Positions 1 to 8,966 of a stretch of DNA of 64,000 nucleotides are shown one piece after another. Source of the stretch: Dietzia cinnamea NBRC 102147. GTDB taxonomy: Bacteria > Actinomycetota > Actinomycetes > Mycobacteriales > Mycobacteriaceae. The DNA lies in assembly GCF_001571065.1 (NCBI RefSeq), contig NZ_BCSW01000012.1:1-64000 (forward strand), in the 5' to 3' direction. Position 1 is the first letter of the stretch; the number at the start of each line of letters is the position of its first letter. Both the position numbers and the translations under genes were made by a program. The notes under the pieces are model-generated. The model had not been told where the DNA came from and did no database searches. It saw nothing but the letters and a program-made list of their open reading frames with translations.

Positions 1-1
1 A

Positions 2-20
2 GGCGTCCGCCGGGGACGCC
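2..20. terminator. Short GC hairpin at window start
   Basis: GGCGTCC (2-8) pairs with GGACGCC (14-20) around a 5-nt loop. There is no T-run after it. It may end transcription from a gene outside the window or be chance in GC-rich DNA. Confidence 0.25.
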
Positions 21-106
21 GGGGCCGCGGGCGGACACGTAACATGGGGGTCGTGCCCGCGGCCCGCCGCGGTGATGTGACCTATTTGTGCAGGTGAGAG
101 GGTAGA

Positions 107-1780
<1,674 letters not shown>

Positions 1781-1785
1781 CGTCC

Positions 1786-2262
1786 ATGGCGACACCGGCC
1801 ACCCGCGACACGGGCACCGCTCCGGCTCCGGCCGAGAGCGGTGCGCCGGGCGCCGTGCACCGGGTCCGCATCCCGTTGCGCATCTCCGACTTCGTGGGCT
1901 CGCACGTCAACAACGTGCGGTTCCAGGAGTTCTCCCAGGACGCCCGGATGATGTTCTTCCGTGAGAAGTTCGACGTCCCGGGATCGCGGGTGCCGATCGC
2001 CCTGGCGCGGTGGATGGAGATCGATTTCCGTCGCACTATCGTCATGGGTGTGCCCGAGGTGTGGGTCGAAGTGCGGACACTGCGCGTCGGCCGCACCTCG
2101 TACACCATGCGGACCTCGATCGGCACGGAGTCCACGGGCCCCGAGCCGTGCGCGGTCGTCGACACCGTCATGGTGGTGACGGCGGCCGACGAGACCACTA
2201 CGTTGGAGATCAATCCCGAGGAGCGCGCCGCGCTGCTCGGCCACCGGGAGGATGCGGGATGA
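1786..2262 (+). CDS. Acyl-CoA thioesterase, hotdog fold (first of three, atypical active site)
   Basis: This 158-aa protein of the 4-hydroxybenzoyl-CoA thioesterase superfamily is expected to hydrolyse acyl-CoA thioesters in the cytoplasm. The superfamily motif appears as SDFVGSHVNNVRFQEF near residue 30. The paralogs at 2259 and 2714 keep the DxDxY(G/R)HVN form whose second Asp is the usual catalytic residue. This copy is one residue shorter there and has no Asp at that position, so it may use another mechanism or be structural. It begins 5 bp after ettA and its stop overlaps the next start (ATGA), so it is probably cotranscribed. Substrate unknown. Confidence 0.8.
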   Translation: MATPATRDTGTAPAPAESGAPGAVHRVRIPLRISDFVGSHVNNVRFQEFSQDARMMFFREKFDVPGSRVPIALARWMEIDFRRTIVMGVPEVWVEVRTLRVGRTSYTMRTSIGTESTGPEPCAVVDTVMVVTAADETTTLEINPEERAALLGHREDAG

Positions 2263-2717
2263 CGTCACGCGACGCGACGGACGCCGGGACGTTCCGCTGC
2301 ACCCTGCAGGTGCGGTGGGCGGACTTCGATCAGTACGGGCACGTCAACAACATCAAGTACATCGAGTACGCCCAAGAGGCGCGGATCCTGTTCATCCGCA
2401 GCCGCTTCGGGCCGTTCGGCCTCGGGAACCTCCCGCAGGTGGTCCGCCGGACCGAGATCGACCACCTGCGGCCCGTCCTGCGGGACTCCACGACAGTGGA
2501 CGTGGAGATCGAGGTCGAGCACGTCGGCACCACCTCGTACCAGATCCGGCAGACGATCTACGACGCCGCGGGCGAGGTCTGCTGCACGCTGCGGGTGGTC
2601 ATGGTCGCCTATGACACCTCCACCTCGTCGGCGGTGGAGATCCCGTCCGGGGTCCGCAACGTGCTGGAGGCCGCCCGTCAGCCGGCCGCGATCACGGACC
2701 AGGGGACGGCCGGGTGA
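2259..2717 (+). CDS. Acyl-CoA thioesterase, hotdog fold (second of three)
   Basis: This is a 152-aa single-hotdog 4HBT-family protein. The canonical motif VRWADFDQYGHVNNIKY lies near residue 15-31, with the catalytic Asp in FDQYGH. A second conserved block, VRRTEIDHLRPV, follows near residue 65. The ATG at 2259 overlaps the preceding TGA and the next gene starts inside this one's stop (GTGA), which implies translational coupling. M. tuberculosis has one relative at this locus (Rv2475c, from memory), so the cluster here is expanded. The physiological acyl-CoA is unknown. Confidence 0.86.
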   Translation: MTSRDATDAGTFRCTLQVRWADFDQYGHVNNIKYIEYAQEARILFIRSRFGPFGLGNLPQVVRRTEIDHLRPVLRDSTTVDVEIEVEHVGTTSYQIRQTIYDAAGEVCCTLRVVMVAYDTSTSSAVEIPSGVRNVLEAARQPAAITDQGTAG

Positions 2718-3199
2718 CAGACCAACTCGTCTACGAGGCCGGCGGCCCGCTGGGCGTGTCGGGGGAGCCGGGACGTCGGGTGTTCACCTCGGCGATGCCC
2801 GTCCGCTGGTCGGACCAGGACCTCTACCGCCACGTCAACCACGCGCGGATGATCACCCTCATCGAGGAGGCGCGGATCCCGTGGCTCTTCTCCGAGGGGC
2901 TGCCGACCGCCACGCTCACCGCCGGCGCGGTTATGACCGACCTGGCGGTCAGGTACCGCGGCCAGATCCGCCACGCCGACGGGCCCATCCGTGTGCGGAT
3001 GTGGTGCGAGAAGGTCGGCGGTGCTCTGTTCGTGGCGCGACACGAGGTCCGCGCGCGCACCAGTCCGGATTCTGCGCCACCCGAGGTGGACTGCACCGCC
3101 ACCATCGCCGCCTTCGACCTCGTCACCCAGCGACCCCGCCGGCTCACGCGCGACGAGCGCGGCTATCTCCTGGAGTTCCGGCACGGGGACGCGGCGTGA
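2714..3199 (+). CDS. Acyl-CoA thioesterase, hotdog fold (third of three)
   Basis: This is a 161-aa 4HBT-family protein with VRWSDQDLYRHVNHARM near residue 28-44. The catalytic Asp is kept but the usual Gly before His is Arg. Downstream LAVRYRGQIRHADGPI fits the second strand of the fold. The GTG start overlaps the previous stop by 4 bp. The three proteins probably form homo- or hetero-oligomers, as hotdog enzymes usually work as dimers or tetramers; whether they mix is inference. Confidence 0.84.
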   Translation: MTDQLVYEAGGPLGVSGEPGRRVFTSAMPVRWSDQDLYRHVNHARMITLIEEARIPWLFSEGLPTATLTAGAVMTDLAVRYRGQIRHADGPIRVRMWCEKVGGALFVARHEVRARTSPDSAPPEVDCTATIAAFDLVTQRPRRLTRDERGYLLEFRHGDAA

Positions 3200-3234
3200 C
3201 GGCGCCGGGGCCGATCCCGGCGCAGGGGGAGAGC

Positions 3235-3888
3235 GTGATCCGCATTCCGGATCCCGCCGACCGCGATGACGTGCGGACTCTCCTGCGTCGGCTCGTGCGG
3301 CTCGACGAGGCGGCCGTCGTCCGGCTCACCTCGAGCGGGGACCGGATGCGGGTGTGGGGCCGCACCCCCTTCGGCGCGCTCGTCGTCCGTGTCCTCGGCG
3401 GTTCGTGCCCCGGTGGCGACGTCGTCTGCGGCGCCGACCACCTGCTCACCGAGCTCGACGTCCTGCAGCGCGGCGACCTCGAGGGGCGTATCGATCCCGG
3501 CATGCCTCTGGTCTCCGCCTGGCAGGGGCTGCTGCCGCCCACGGACGGGTTCACTCGCGTCGAGGACGTGCCCGCGCAGGTCCTGCTCGATCTCACCGAG
3601 TCGGGGCGGGAGGCCGCGCGCGAGAACGCCGGTCCGGCCGGACTTCCGCCCTCGCTGCTCGATCAGGAGGCGTTGACCGTCCGCGCGGACACCGACCACC
3701 CGGTCGGCGTGGACATGCGCACGGTGTTCTCCGTGGTGATGTGCGGGTTCGTCCCGGAAAAGGCGGGCCGCGCCCCCGAGGGCGAGCCGGTCCGGGTGAG
3801 CGAACGCGGTGCCTGGCTGCGTCTGGACGCCCGCTACGGCACGGCGTTCCGCCGCACGGACGCCCTCACCCTCGAACCGCTGCGGTGA
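3235..3888 (+). CDS. Conserved hypothetical protein
   Basis: This protein of unknown function sits where M. tuberculosis has Rv2474c (similar length, from memory). The 217-aa form starts at GTG 3235, chosen because AGGGGGA lies 4-5 nt upstream. A longer form (230 aa) from GTG 3196 would overlap the preceding stop by 4 bp and is also possible. The sequence is soluble, with an alternating acidic/hydrophobic pattern, no membrane segment and no motif I recognise. Its stop overlaps the GTG of the methyltransferase that follows, so the two are likely coexpressed. Confidence 0.72.
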   Translation: MIRIPDPADRDDVRTLLRRLVRLDEAAVVRLTSSGDRMRVWGRTPFGALVVRVLGGSCPGGDVVCGADHLLTELDVLQRGDLEGRIDPGMPLVSAWQGLLPPTDGFTRVEDVPAQVLLDLTESGREAARENAGPAGLPPSLLDQEALTVRADTDHPVGVDMRTVFSVVMCGFVPEKAGRAPEGEPVRVSERGAWLRLDARYGTAFRRTDALTLEPLR

Positions 3889-5063
3889 CCTCCCCGGGCT
3901 TCTCGGTCTCGTGGCCGGGGCGCGGACGCGTCTCGGCCCCCGCGGAGCAGGGGCCGCCCCCACGGATCGAGGCGGTCTTCCCCGGCGAGCACGCCGGTGC
4001 CGTCCTCGTCGGCGACGGAGCGCGGATCGTCGAGACCGGGGAAGCCCTGGCCGGGCACGACCTCGCGCCCGTCGGCGCCGCACAGCTCGTCTACCTCGAC
4101 CCGCCGTACAACCGCGGCGGCCGATTCGACTCTTATCACGACAACATGCCGCGCCTCGAGTGGCTCGACTACATCGAGAGCCGCCTCGTCGTGGCCCGCG
4201 ATCTGCTCGCCGACACCGGGACCGTGTGGGTCCATCTCGACGACGCCGAGGCCCACCGCGTCCGCTGCCTGCTCGACGACGTCTTCGGCACCGACGCCTT
4301 CATCGCCGACCTCACGGTGGAGAGCAACCCCAAGGGCCGCCAGTTGGACCGGTTCTTCGCCGGGTCCCACGACCGACTCATGGTGTACGCTCGCGACCCC
4401 GAGCTCGTGCGGCTCGCCGGAGGCGTCGCCTCGGCGGTCGACCCCGCAGACTTCCCGCTCACGGACGGCGACGGCGTCAGCTTCAGGCTCCTGCCGCTGC
4501 GCAACACCAACAAGCGCTTCAACCCGCGCACCACGCCCACCATGACCTACCCGCTCTACGGCGATCCCGTGACCGGTGCCGTCTCCGTGGAGCCCGGCCC
4601 GGGCCTGGTCGAGATCCTCCCGGTGTTCGGCGACCTCACCCCGGCGGTGTGGCGCTGGTCGCGCGACCGGGCTCGCGAGCGGGTGGGGGACCTGGTGTGC
4701 CGCACCGTCCGGGGGCGCAGCGGCCCGCGCGTGGACGTGTACCAGCGCGACAGATTCGAGTTGGGCCGCATCAAGAAGCTCAAGACGATCTGGCTGGCCC
4801 AGGAGGTCGGCTCCACCGACACCGCCCGCGCCGAGCTGCGGGCGGCCGGGGTCGACGGGTTCCGCACGCCCAAGCCGGAGGCGCTGATGCGGCGGATCGT
4901 CGAGCTGGCCACCGAACCCGGCGAGTTGGTCGTGGATCTGTTCGCCGGATCGGGGACGACAGCGGTGGCCGCCCGCGGGCTGGGCCGACGGTGGGTGGTG
5001 GTCGAACGCAACCCCGACACCGTCCGCGACGTCCTGGTACCGAGGCTCCGGGCCGGTGACTAA
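3885..5063 (+). CDS. Site-specific DNA adenine methyltransferase, beta class, solitary
   Basis: This 392-aa enzyme transfers methyl from SAM to adenine N6 in DNA. Motif IV DPPY (residues 72-75) precedes the SAM-binding FAGSGTT (about 353-359). That order defines the beta group, to which type III Mod subunits also belong. The roughly 280 residues between them hold the target-recognition region. The GTG overlaps the previous stop by 4 bp, placing it at the end of the ettA-thioesterase operon. No restriction endonuclease or res helicase lies nearby, so it looks like an orphan methyltransferase. Its 3' end overlaps the convergent SDR gene by 4 bp. Recognition site unknown. Confidence 0.85.
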   Translation: MTSPGFSVSWPGRGRVSAPAEQGPPPRIEAVFPGEHAGAVLVGDGARIVETGEALAGHDLAPVGAAQLVYLDPPYNRGGRFDSYHDNMPRLEWLDYIESRLVVARDLLADTGTVWVHLDDAEAHRVRCLLDDVFGTDAFIADLTVESNPKGRQLDRFFAGSHDRLMVYARDPELVRLAGGVASAVDPADFPLTDGDGVSFRLLPLRNTNKRFNPRTTPTMTYPLYGDPVTGAVSVEPGPGLVEILPVFGDLTPAVWRWSRDRARERVGDLVCRTVRGRSGPRVDVYQRDRFELGRIKKLKTIWLAQEVGSTDTARAELRAAGVDGFRTPKPEALMRRIVELATEPGELVVDLFAGSGTTAVAARGLGRRWVVVERNPDTVRDVLVPRLRAGD

Positions 5064-5803
5064 CGGAGCATGAGGCTGCCGCCGTCGACCATCATCGTCT
5101 GCCCTGTCATGTAGGACGCGTCGTCGCTGGCCAGGAAGACGAGGACCCGCCCGATGTCGGATTCGGGGTCGCCGAACCGCCGCATGGGGGTGCCCGCGAG
5201 CAGCTTCTTCTCGATCCCCGGGTTCGCCTCGATATACGCCTCGACGCCCTCGGTGAGCGCGAGCGGTGAGATGACGTTGACGTTGATCCCGTCGCGCGCC
5301 CACTCGTTGGCGGCCACCCGGCTGATCGCGCGGATCGCCTCCTTGGCGGCGGCGTAGGACGCCTGGGTGGGGCTGCCGTCGATCCCGGCGCCGGAGGCGA
5401 AGTTGATCACCGAGCCGTCCCGCTCCGCCAGGTGCGGATGCGCGGCCTTCATGAGCCAGAACGTGGGGTAGAAGCCGGTGTTGAACGACAGGTCCATCAT
5501 GCCGCCGGTGGTCTGCAACAGCGGGGCCTGACGAGAGGCGTGCGCGTTGTTGACCAGCACGTCGAGGTGGCCGAAGGCGTCGACGGCGGCGGCGACGATC
5601 TTCTCCGCGTTGGCCTCCACCGAGATGTCGGAGTTCAGATACCGCACCGCGTCTCCGAGTTCGGCAGCGAGCGCCTCCCCGGCCTCGTCGTTGATGTCCA
5701 CCACCAGGACGCGGGCGCCCTCGGCGACGAACGCGCGCGTGATGCCGCGGCCGATGCCGCCGGCCCCTCCGGTCACGAGGGCTGTCTTACCGGAAAGTCG
5801 CAT
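5060..5803 (-). CDS. Short-chain dehydrogenase/reductase
   Basis: This 247-aa classical SDR is an NAD(P)-dependent oxidoreductase. The Rossmann motif TGGAGGIG lies near residue 11, NNAH near residue 86 (NNAG in most members), and the catalytic YAAAK near residue 150 with an upstream Ser. VVDIN at the end of beta-2 has an acidic residue, which favours NAD over NADP. The C-terminus DGGSLMLR is typical of 3-ketoacyl reductase-like SDRs. A GAAGGG Shine-Dalgarno lies about 9 nt before the ATG at 5803. It is transcribed after the glucosidase, 19 bp away. The substrate cannot be read from sequence. Confidence 0.88.
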   Translation of the reverse strand: MRLSGKTALVTGGAGGIGRGITRAFVAEGARVLVVDINDEAGEALAAELGDAVRYLNSDISVEANAEKIVAAAVDAFGHLDVLVNNAHASRQAPLLQTTGGMMDLSFNTGFYPTFWLMKAAHPHLAERDGSVINFASGAGIDGSPTQASYAAAKEAIRAISRVAANEWARDGINVNVISPLALTEGVEAYIEANPGIEKKLLAGTPMRRFGDPESDIGRVLVFLASDDASYMTGQTMMVDGGSLMLR

Positions 5804-5822
5804 ATCCCGAACCCTTCACTGG

Positions 5823-7415
5823 TCAGCGCTGGAGCCACACGGCGGTGTCCGGTGGCAGTCTCCTCCCGTCGAGGGGGCCCGACGCGAGCACCACGTCACC
5901 GTCGGGCAGCTGCACCGCGTGACGCGTTGTATTGATCATGCACAGGACCGGGCCGTCCTCGCGCCAAAACAGTAGACACCCGTCAAGTTTGTCGTCCCAC
6001 CCGACCGTCGAGGATCCCGCGGGAGGCCACGACCGCCGGATCTCGATCGCTCGCCGGTACAGCGCCAGCGTGGAATGGGGGTCGGCCTCCTGCGCTGCCA
6101 CCGTCAGCGGCGCCCAGCCGTCGGGCATCGGCAGCCAGGTCCGCGGCGAGTCCGAGAACCCGTACGGCGGCCGGTCGCCGTCCCACGGGATGGGGACGCG
6201 GCAGTGGTCACGCCCCGTCTCGGCGTGGGCGGTGCGCTCCCAGGTCGGATCGGTGAGCCGATCGTGGGGGATGGAGTAGTCGCTGGGCAGGCCGAGTTCG
6301 GCGCCGTTGTAGACGAACGTGATGCCCGGCAGGGCGAGCGCGACGAGGAGCATGGCGCGGGCGCGCTCGGTGCCGATGGCGCCGTTGCCGTAGCGGGTTA
6401 CCTCGCGCACGACGTCGTGGTTCGACAACGCCCATGTGGGGGCGGCGCCGGAGACGCGGGCGGCCTCGAGGGTGGAGTCGATCGCCTCCCGGATCGCCGC
6501 CGCCTCGAACGGGGCGCCCGTGAGGGCGAAGTGGAACGCGAAGTGCAGCTCGTCGGGCCGGAGGTAGCGCGCGAACCGCTCGACCGAGCCCACCCAGACC
6601 TCACCGAAGGCGGCGGTGCCGGGGTGGTCGTCGAGGACGCGCCGGATCCGTCGGTGGACATCGTGGACGCCGGGCTGGTCCCACCGTGCGTCACGGGTGT
6701 CGACGACGAGCTGCGCGATCTCCACGTCGTCGGGCAGGTCCGCCAGGTCGGCGGGTTTGGCGAGGCCGTGCGCGACGTCGATCCGGAACCCGTCCACTCC
6801 CAGGTCGAGCCAGAACCGCAGGGTGTGCTCGAGATCGTCGGCGACGTCCGGGTGCGACCAGTCGAGGTCCGGTTGTTCGGGGGCGAAGAGGTGGAGGTAC
6901 CACTGCCCGGGCGTGCCGTCGGGCTCGGTGACGCGGGTCCAGGCGGGGCCGCCGAACACGGACGGCCAGTTATTGGGCGGCTCGGCGCCGTCCTCGCCGC
7001 GCCCGTCGCGGAAGTAGTAGCGTGCCCGCTCGGGGCTGCCCGGCCCGGCGGCGACCGCGGCGGCGAACCACGGGTGCTCCGCGCTGGTGTGGTTGGGCAC
7101 GAGGTCCATGATGAGCACCATGCCCGCGGCGTGCAGTCGCTCCAGTAGCCGCTCGAGGGCGGCGACGTCCCCGAACAGCGGGTCCACGTCCCGTGGGTCC
7201 GAGACGTCGTATCCGTGGTCGGCGCCCGGCGAACGCATGATCGGCGAGAGCCAGATCCCGTCCACCCCGAGCGTCTCGAGGTGACCCACGCGGTCGAGGA
7301 CGCCCTGCAGATCCCCCGTCCCGTCACCGTCGGAGTCGGCGAACGAGCGTGGGTAGATCTGGTACAGGACCATGTCGTCCCATGCTCGCCGGGCGTGCGC
7401 GGGGGACGGGGTCAC
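5823..7415 (-). CDS. aglA: Alpha-glucosidase, GH13 family
   Basis: This 530-aa cytoplasmic GH13 enzyme hydrolyses alpha-glucosidic bonds of small saccharides such as maltose or isomaltose. The (beta/alpha)8 barrel opens with the region around [20 protein letters not shown] carries the nucleophile Asp (near 212), FGEVWVG the acid/base Glu (near 270) and LSNHDVVR the third acidic residue (near 332). The GTG at 7415 was chosen because it overlaps the glbO stop as GTGA; longer in-frame starts lie inside glbO. The locus corresponds to M. tuberculosis Rv2471 (aglA) next to glbO, from memory. Trehalose-related or branching activities are less likely given the small-oligosaccharide subfamily look. 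Confidence 0.87.
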   Translation of the reverse strand: MTPSPAHARRAWDDMVLYQIYPRSFADSDGDGTGDLQGVLDRVGHLETLGVDGIWLSPIMRSPGADHGYDVSDPRDVDPLFGDVAALERLLERLHAAGMVLIMDLVPNHTSAEHPWFAAAVAAGPGSPERARYYFRDGRGEDGAEPPNNWPSVFGGPAWTRVTEPDGTPGQWYLHLFAPEQPDLDWSHPDVADDLEHTLRFWLDLGVDGFRIDVAHGLAKPADLADLPDDVEIAQLVVDTRDARWDQPGVHDVHRRIRRVLDDHPGTAAFGEVWVGSVERFARYLRPDELHFAFHFALTGAPFEAAAIREAIDSTLEAARVSGAAPTWALSNHDVVREVTRYGNGAIGTERARAMLLVALALPGITFVYNGAELGLPSDYSIPHDRLTDPTWERTAHAETGRDHCRVPIPWDGDRPPYGFSDSPRTWLPMPDGWAPLTVAAQEADPHSTLALYRRAIEIRRSWPPAGSSTVGWDDKLDGCLLFWREDGPVLCMINTTRHAVQLPDGDVVLASGPLDGRRLPPDTAVWLQR

Positions 7416-7807
7416 GGCGCGTCGGCGGTGTTGACCATCATCGCGGCGGCGCGGGTGAGGTAGTCCACCAGCGCGGCGCGGTGCTCGTCGCCCAGGGTGT
7501 CGCGGTCGATCGTCTCGACCGCCGCGAGCATGTGGGTGAGCCACGCGTCGTGGGCGGCGCGGTCGACGACGTACGGGTTGTGCCGCATCCGCAGTCGCGG
7601 GTGGCCGCGTTGCTCGGAGTAGGTGGTGGGGCCTCCCCAGTACTGCTCGAGGAACATCCGCAGGCGGTCCTCGGCGGGGCCCAGGTCCTCCTCGGGGTAC
7701 ATCGGGCGCAGCACGGGGTCGTCCGCCACGCGGCGGTAGAACTCGTGGACGATCTTCCGGAACGTCTCCGCCCCACCGACCTCGTCATAGAACGTGCTGC
7801 TGCTCAT
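7412..7807 (-). CDS. glbO: Group II truncated hemoglobin (HbO)
   Basis: This 131-aa heme protein has a 2-on-2 globin fold and binds O2; roles in O2 delivery or in peroxide and NO chemistry have been proposed for the family. Visible markers are Tyr24 (B10), Tyr37 (CD1), proximal His76 in MRHNPY (F8) and Trp89 (G8), the group II set. The block [24 protein letters not shown] is nearly the same as in M. tuberculosis GlbO (128 aa). Start [12 protein letters not shown] (7807) was chosen by that alignment; an ATG 9 nt upstream is possible. It overlaps the glucosidase downstream by 4 bp. Confidence 0.95.
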   Translation of the reverse strand: MSSSTFYDEVGGAETFRKIVHEFYRRVADDPVLRPMYPEEDLGPAEDRLRMFLEQYWGGPTTYSEQRGHPRLRMRHNPYVVDRAAHDAWLTHMLAAVETIDRDTLGDEHRAALVDYLTRAAAMMVNTADAP

Positions 7808-8209
7808 GCCCTCCATGATGCCTGCGCGGTCACCCGAGGGCCGCCGGGGCGGACACCCGCGGGCCCCCGCGCAGGTGGTGGCGCCGCGCCGAACCCGCGC
7901 CCGCCCCGCCCGCCGCGACGCTTGCGGCGATATGGACGTACGCATGGCGGTTTTGGACGTAACCAGGCTGGTGATCCCGGCTCCGGAGCGACATGATTAC
8001 GTCCAAATCTCGCCCCGCTGGGCTGCGCCTCGACACGCTGGGCCCCGCCCCCGCCGCGACTGGTCCCGGCAGGGCGGCCCGGCGAGCCCGCTCGCCTGTA
8101 AACCGCGCGAAGAGTTCACCGAAGGTGCATCATCGTTGCAGGCAAGGTTCACTGCGGGCCCGGTCGAGAATGGTGCACTGGGCTCGGAGCAGACGAGCGG
8201 AGACCGACC
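7808..8209. other. Intergenic region between divergent glbO and HNH gene
   Basis: This 402-bp stretch has no convincing gene. It holds promoters for the two divergent genes and a cluster of GGACGTA repeats (7932-8007, listed separately). The part next to the HNH gene (about 8100-8209) is slightly less GC-rich, as expected for a promoter. I see no clear -35/-10 pair I would defend. Confidence 0.6.
7932..8007. repeat. Inverted TTTGGACGTAA repeat with a third GGACGTA copy
   Basis: TTTGGACGTAA (7952-7962) and TTACGTCCAAA (7997-8007) form a perfect 11-bp inverted repeat with a 34-bp spacer. A third direct copy, ATGGACGTA, lies at 7932-7940. The motif is AT-richer than its surroundings and sits between divergent genes. 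It could be an operator for a dimeric regulator with looping, or a remnant of a mobile-element end. Confidence 0.5.
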
Positions 8210-8821
8210 ATGGGCACAGCAGTGCGCGAGAACTCGGAGTACCGACAACGGGGGGCTCGATCCCCGAAGCGACTTGAGCCGGTCCCGGACCGGCCGGTCC
8301 CGCTCGCGTCGGCGCCGCGCGTGCTGCTGCTCAACGCCAGCTACGAGGCACTCACCGCGTTGCCGGCCCGCCGAGCCGTGGTGATGCTGCTGGGCGGGAA
8401 GGCCGACGTGGTGCACGAGCATCCGGTGGAGGTCGTGGTGCGGTCGGTGGATACCTCGGTGCGCGTGCCCTCCGTCATCCGGCTCCGTGAGTACGTCCGG
8501 ATCCCGTACCGCTCGCAGGTGCCGATGACCCGCGCCGCGCTCATGCACCGGGACGGGCACCGCTGCGGCTACTGCAACGCCAAGGCCACGACCGTCGACC
8601 ACGTCGTCCCACGCAGCCGTGGGGGAGCGCACAACTGGGAGAACTGTGTCGCCTCGTGCGCACCGTGCAACCACCGCAAGGCGGACAAGCTCCTCTCCGA
8701 GCTGGGCTGGGAGCTCAAGGTGCCGCTCGTCGCCCCGCGTGGTCGAACGTGGAGGCTCGTCTCGCAGTTGCGGGAGATCGGCCCGTACTGGGAGGACTAC
8801 CTCTACCTCGACGCCGCCTGA
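8210..8821 (+). CDS. HNH endonuclease family protein (conserved, Rv2469c-like)
   Basis: This 203-aa protein has an HNH nuclease fold. A CxxC pair (CGYCNAKATTVDHVVPRSRGG) is followed by NCVASCAPCNHRKADK, giving the zinc-binding Cys pairs, the catalytic His in VDHV and the terminal N/H. The N-terminal part (LLLNASYEALTALPARRAV) is the usual leader of this actinobacterial family. It sits where M. tuberculosis has Rv2469c (from memory), so it is a resident gene rather than a homing element. Biological role unknown. A weak GGAG precedes the ATG by about 9 nt. It converges on pepN. Confidence 0.83.
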   Translation: MGTAVRENSEYRQRGARSPKRLEPVPDRPVPLASAPRVLLLNASYEALTALPARRAVVMLLGGKADVVHEHPVEVVVRSVDTSVRVPSVIRLREYVRIPYRSQVPMTRAALMHRDGHRCGYCNAKATTVDHVVPRSRGGAHNWENCVASCAPCNHRKADKLLSELGWELKVPLVAPRGRTWRLVSQLREIGPYWEDYLYLDAA

Positions 8822-8966
8822 TCCACGGCTCCGCGTCCCGGGGCCTCGGGTCAGGCGGGCGCGCCGGGACGCCCAGCCGCCCCCGGCGATGACGTCTCGC
8901 CCGCCCCGCGGTGCGCGCATGCCGCCATGGCGAGGGGCGGCTGTGGCCCGGTGGGTTAAACGCCGG

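Noticed and set aside
3885-5063. Complete type III restriction-modification system
   Set aside because: No res helicase-nuclease gene lies on either side; only the methyltransferase is present.
8210-8821. HNH gene as a homing endonuclease or mobile element
   Set aside because: It sits at its conserved position between glbO and pepN, with normal codon use.
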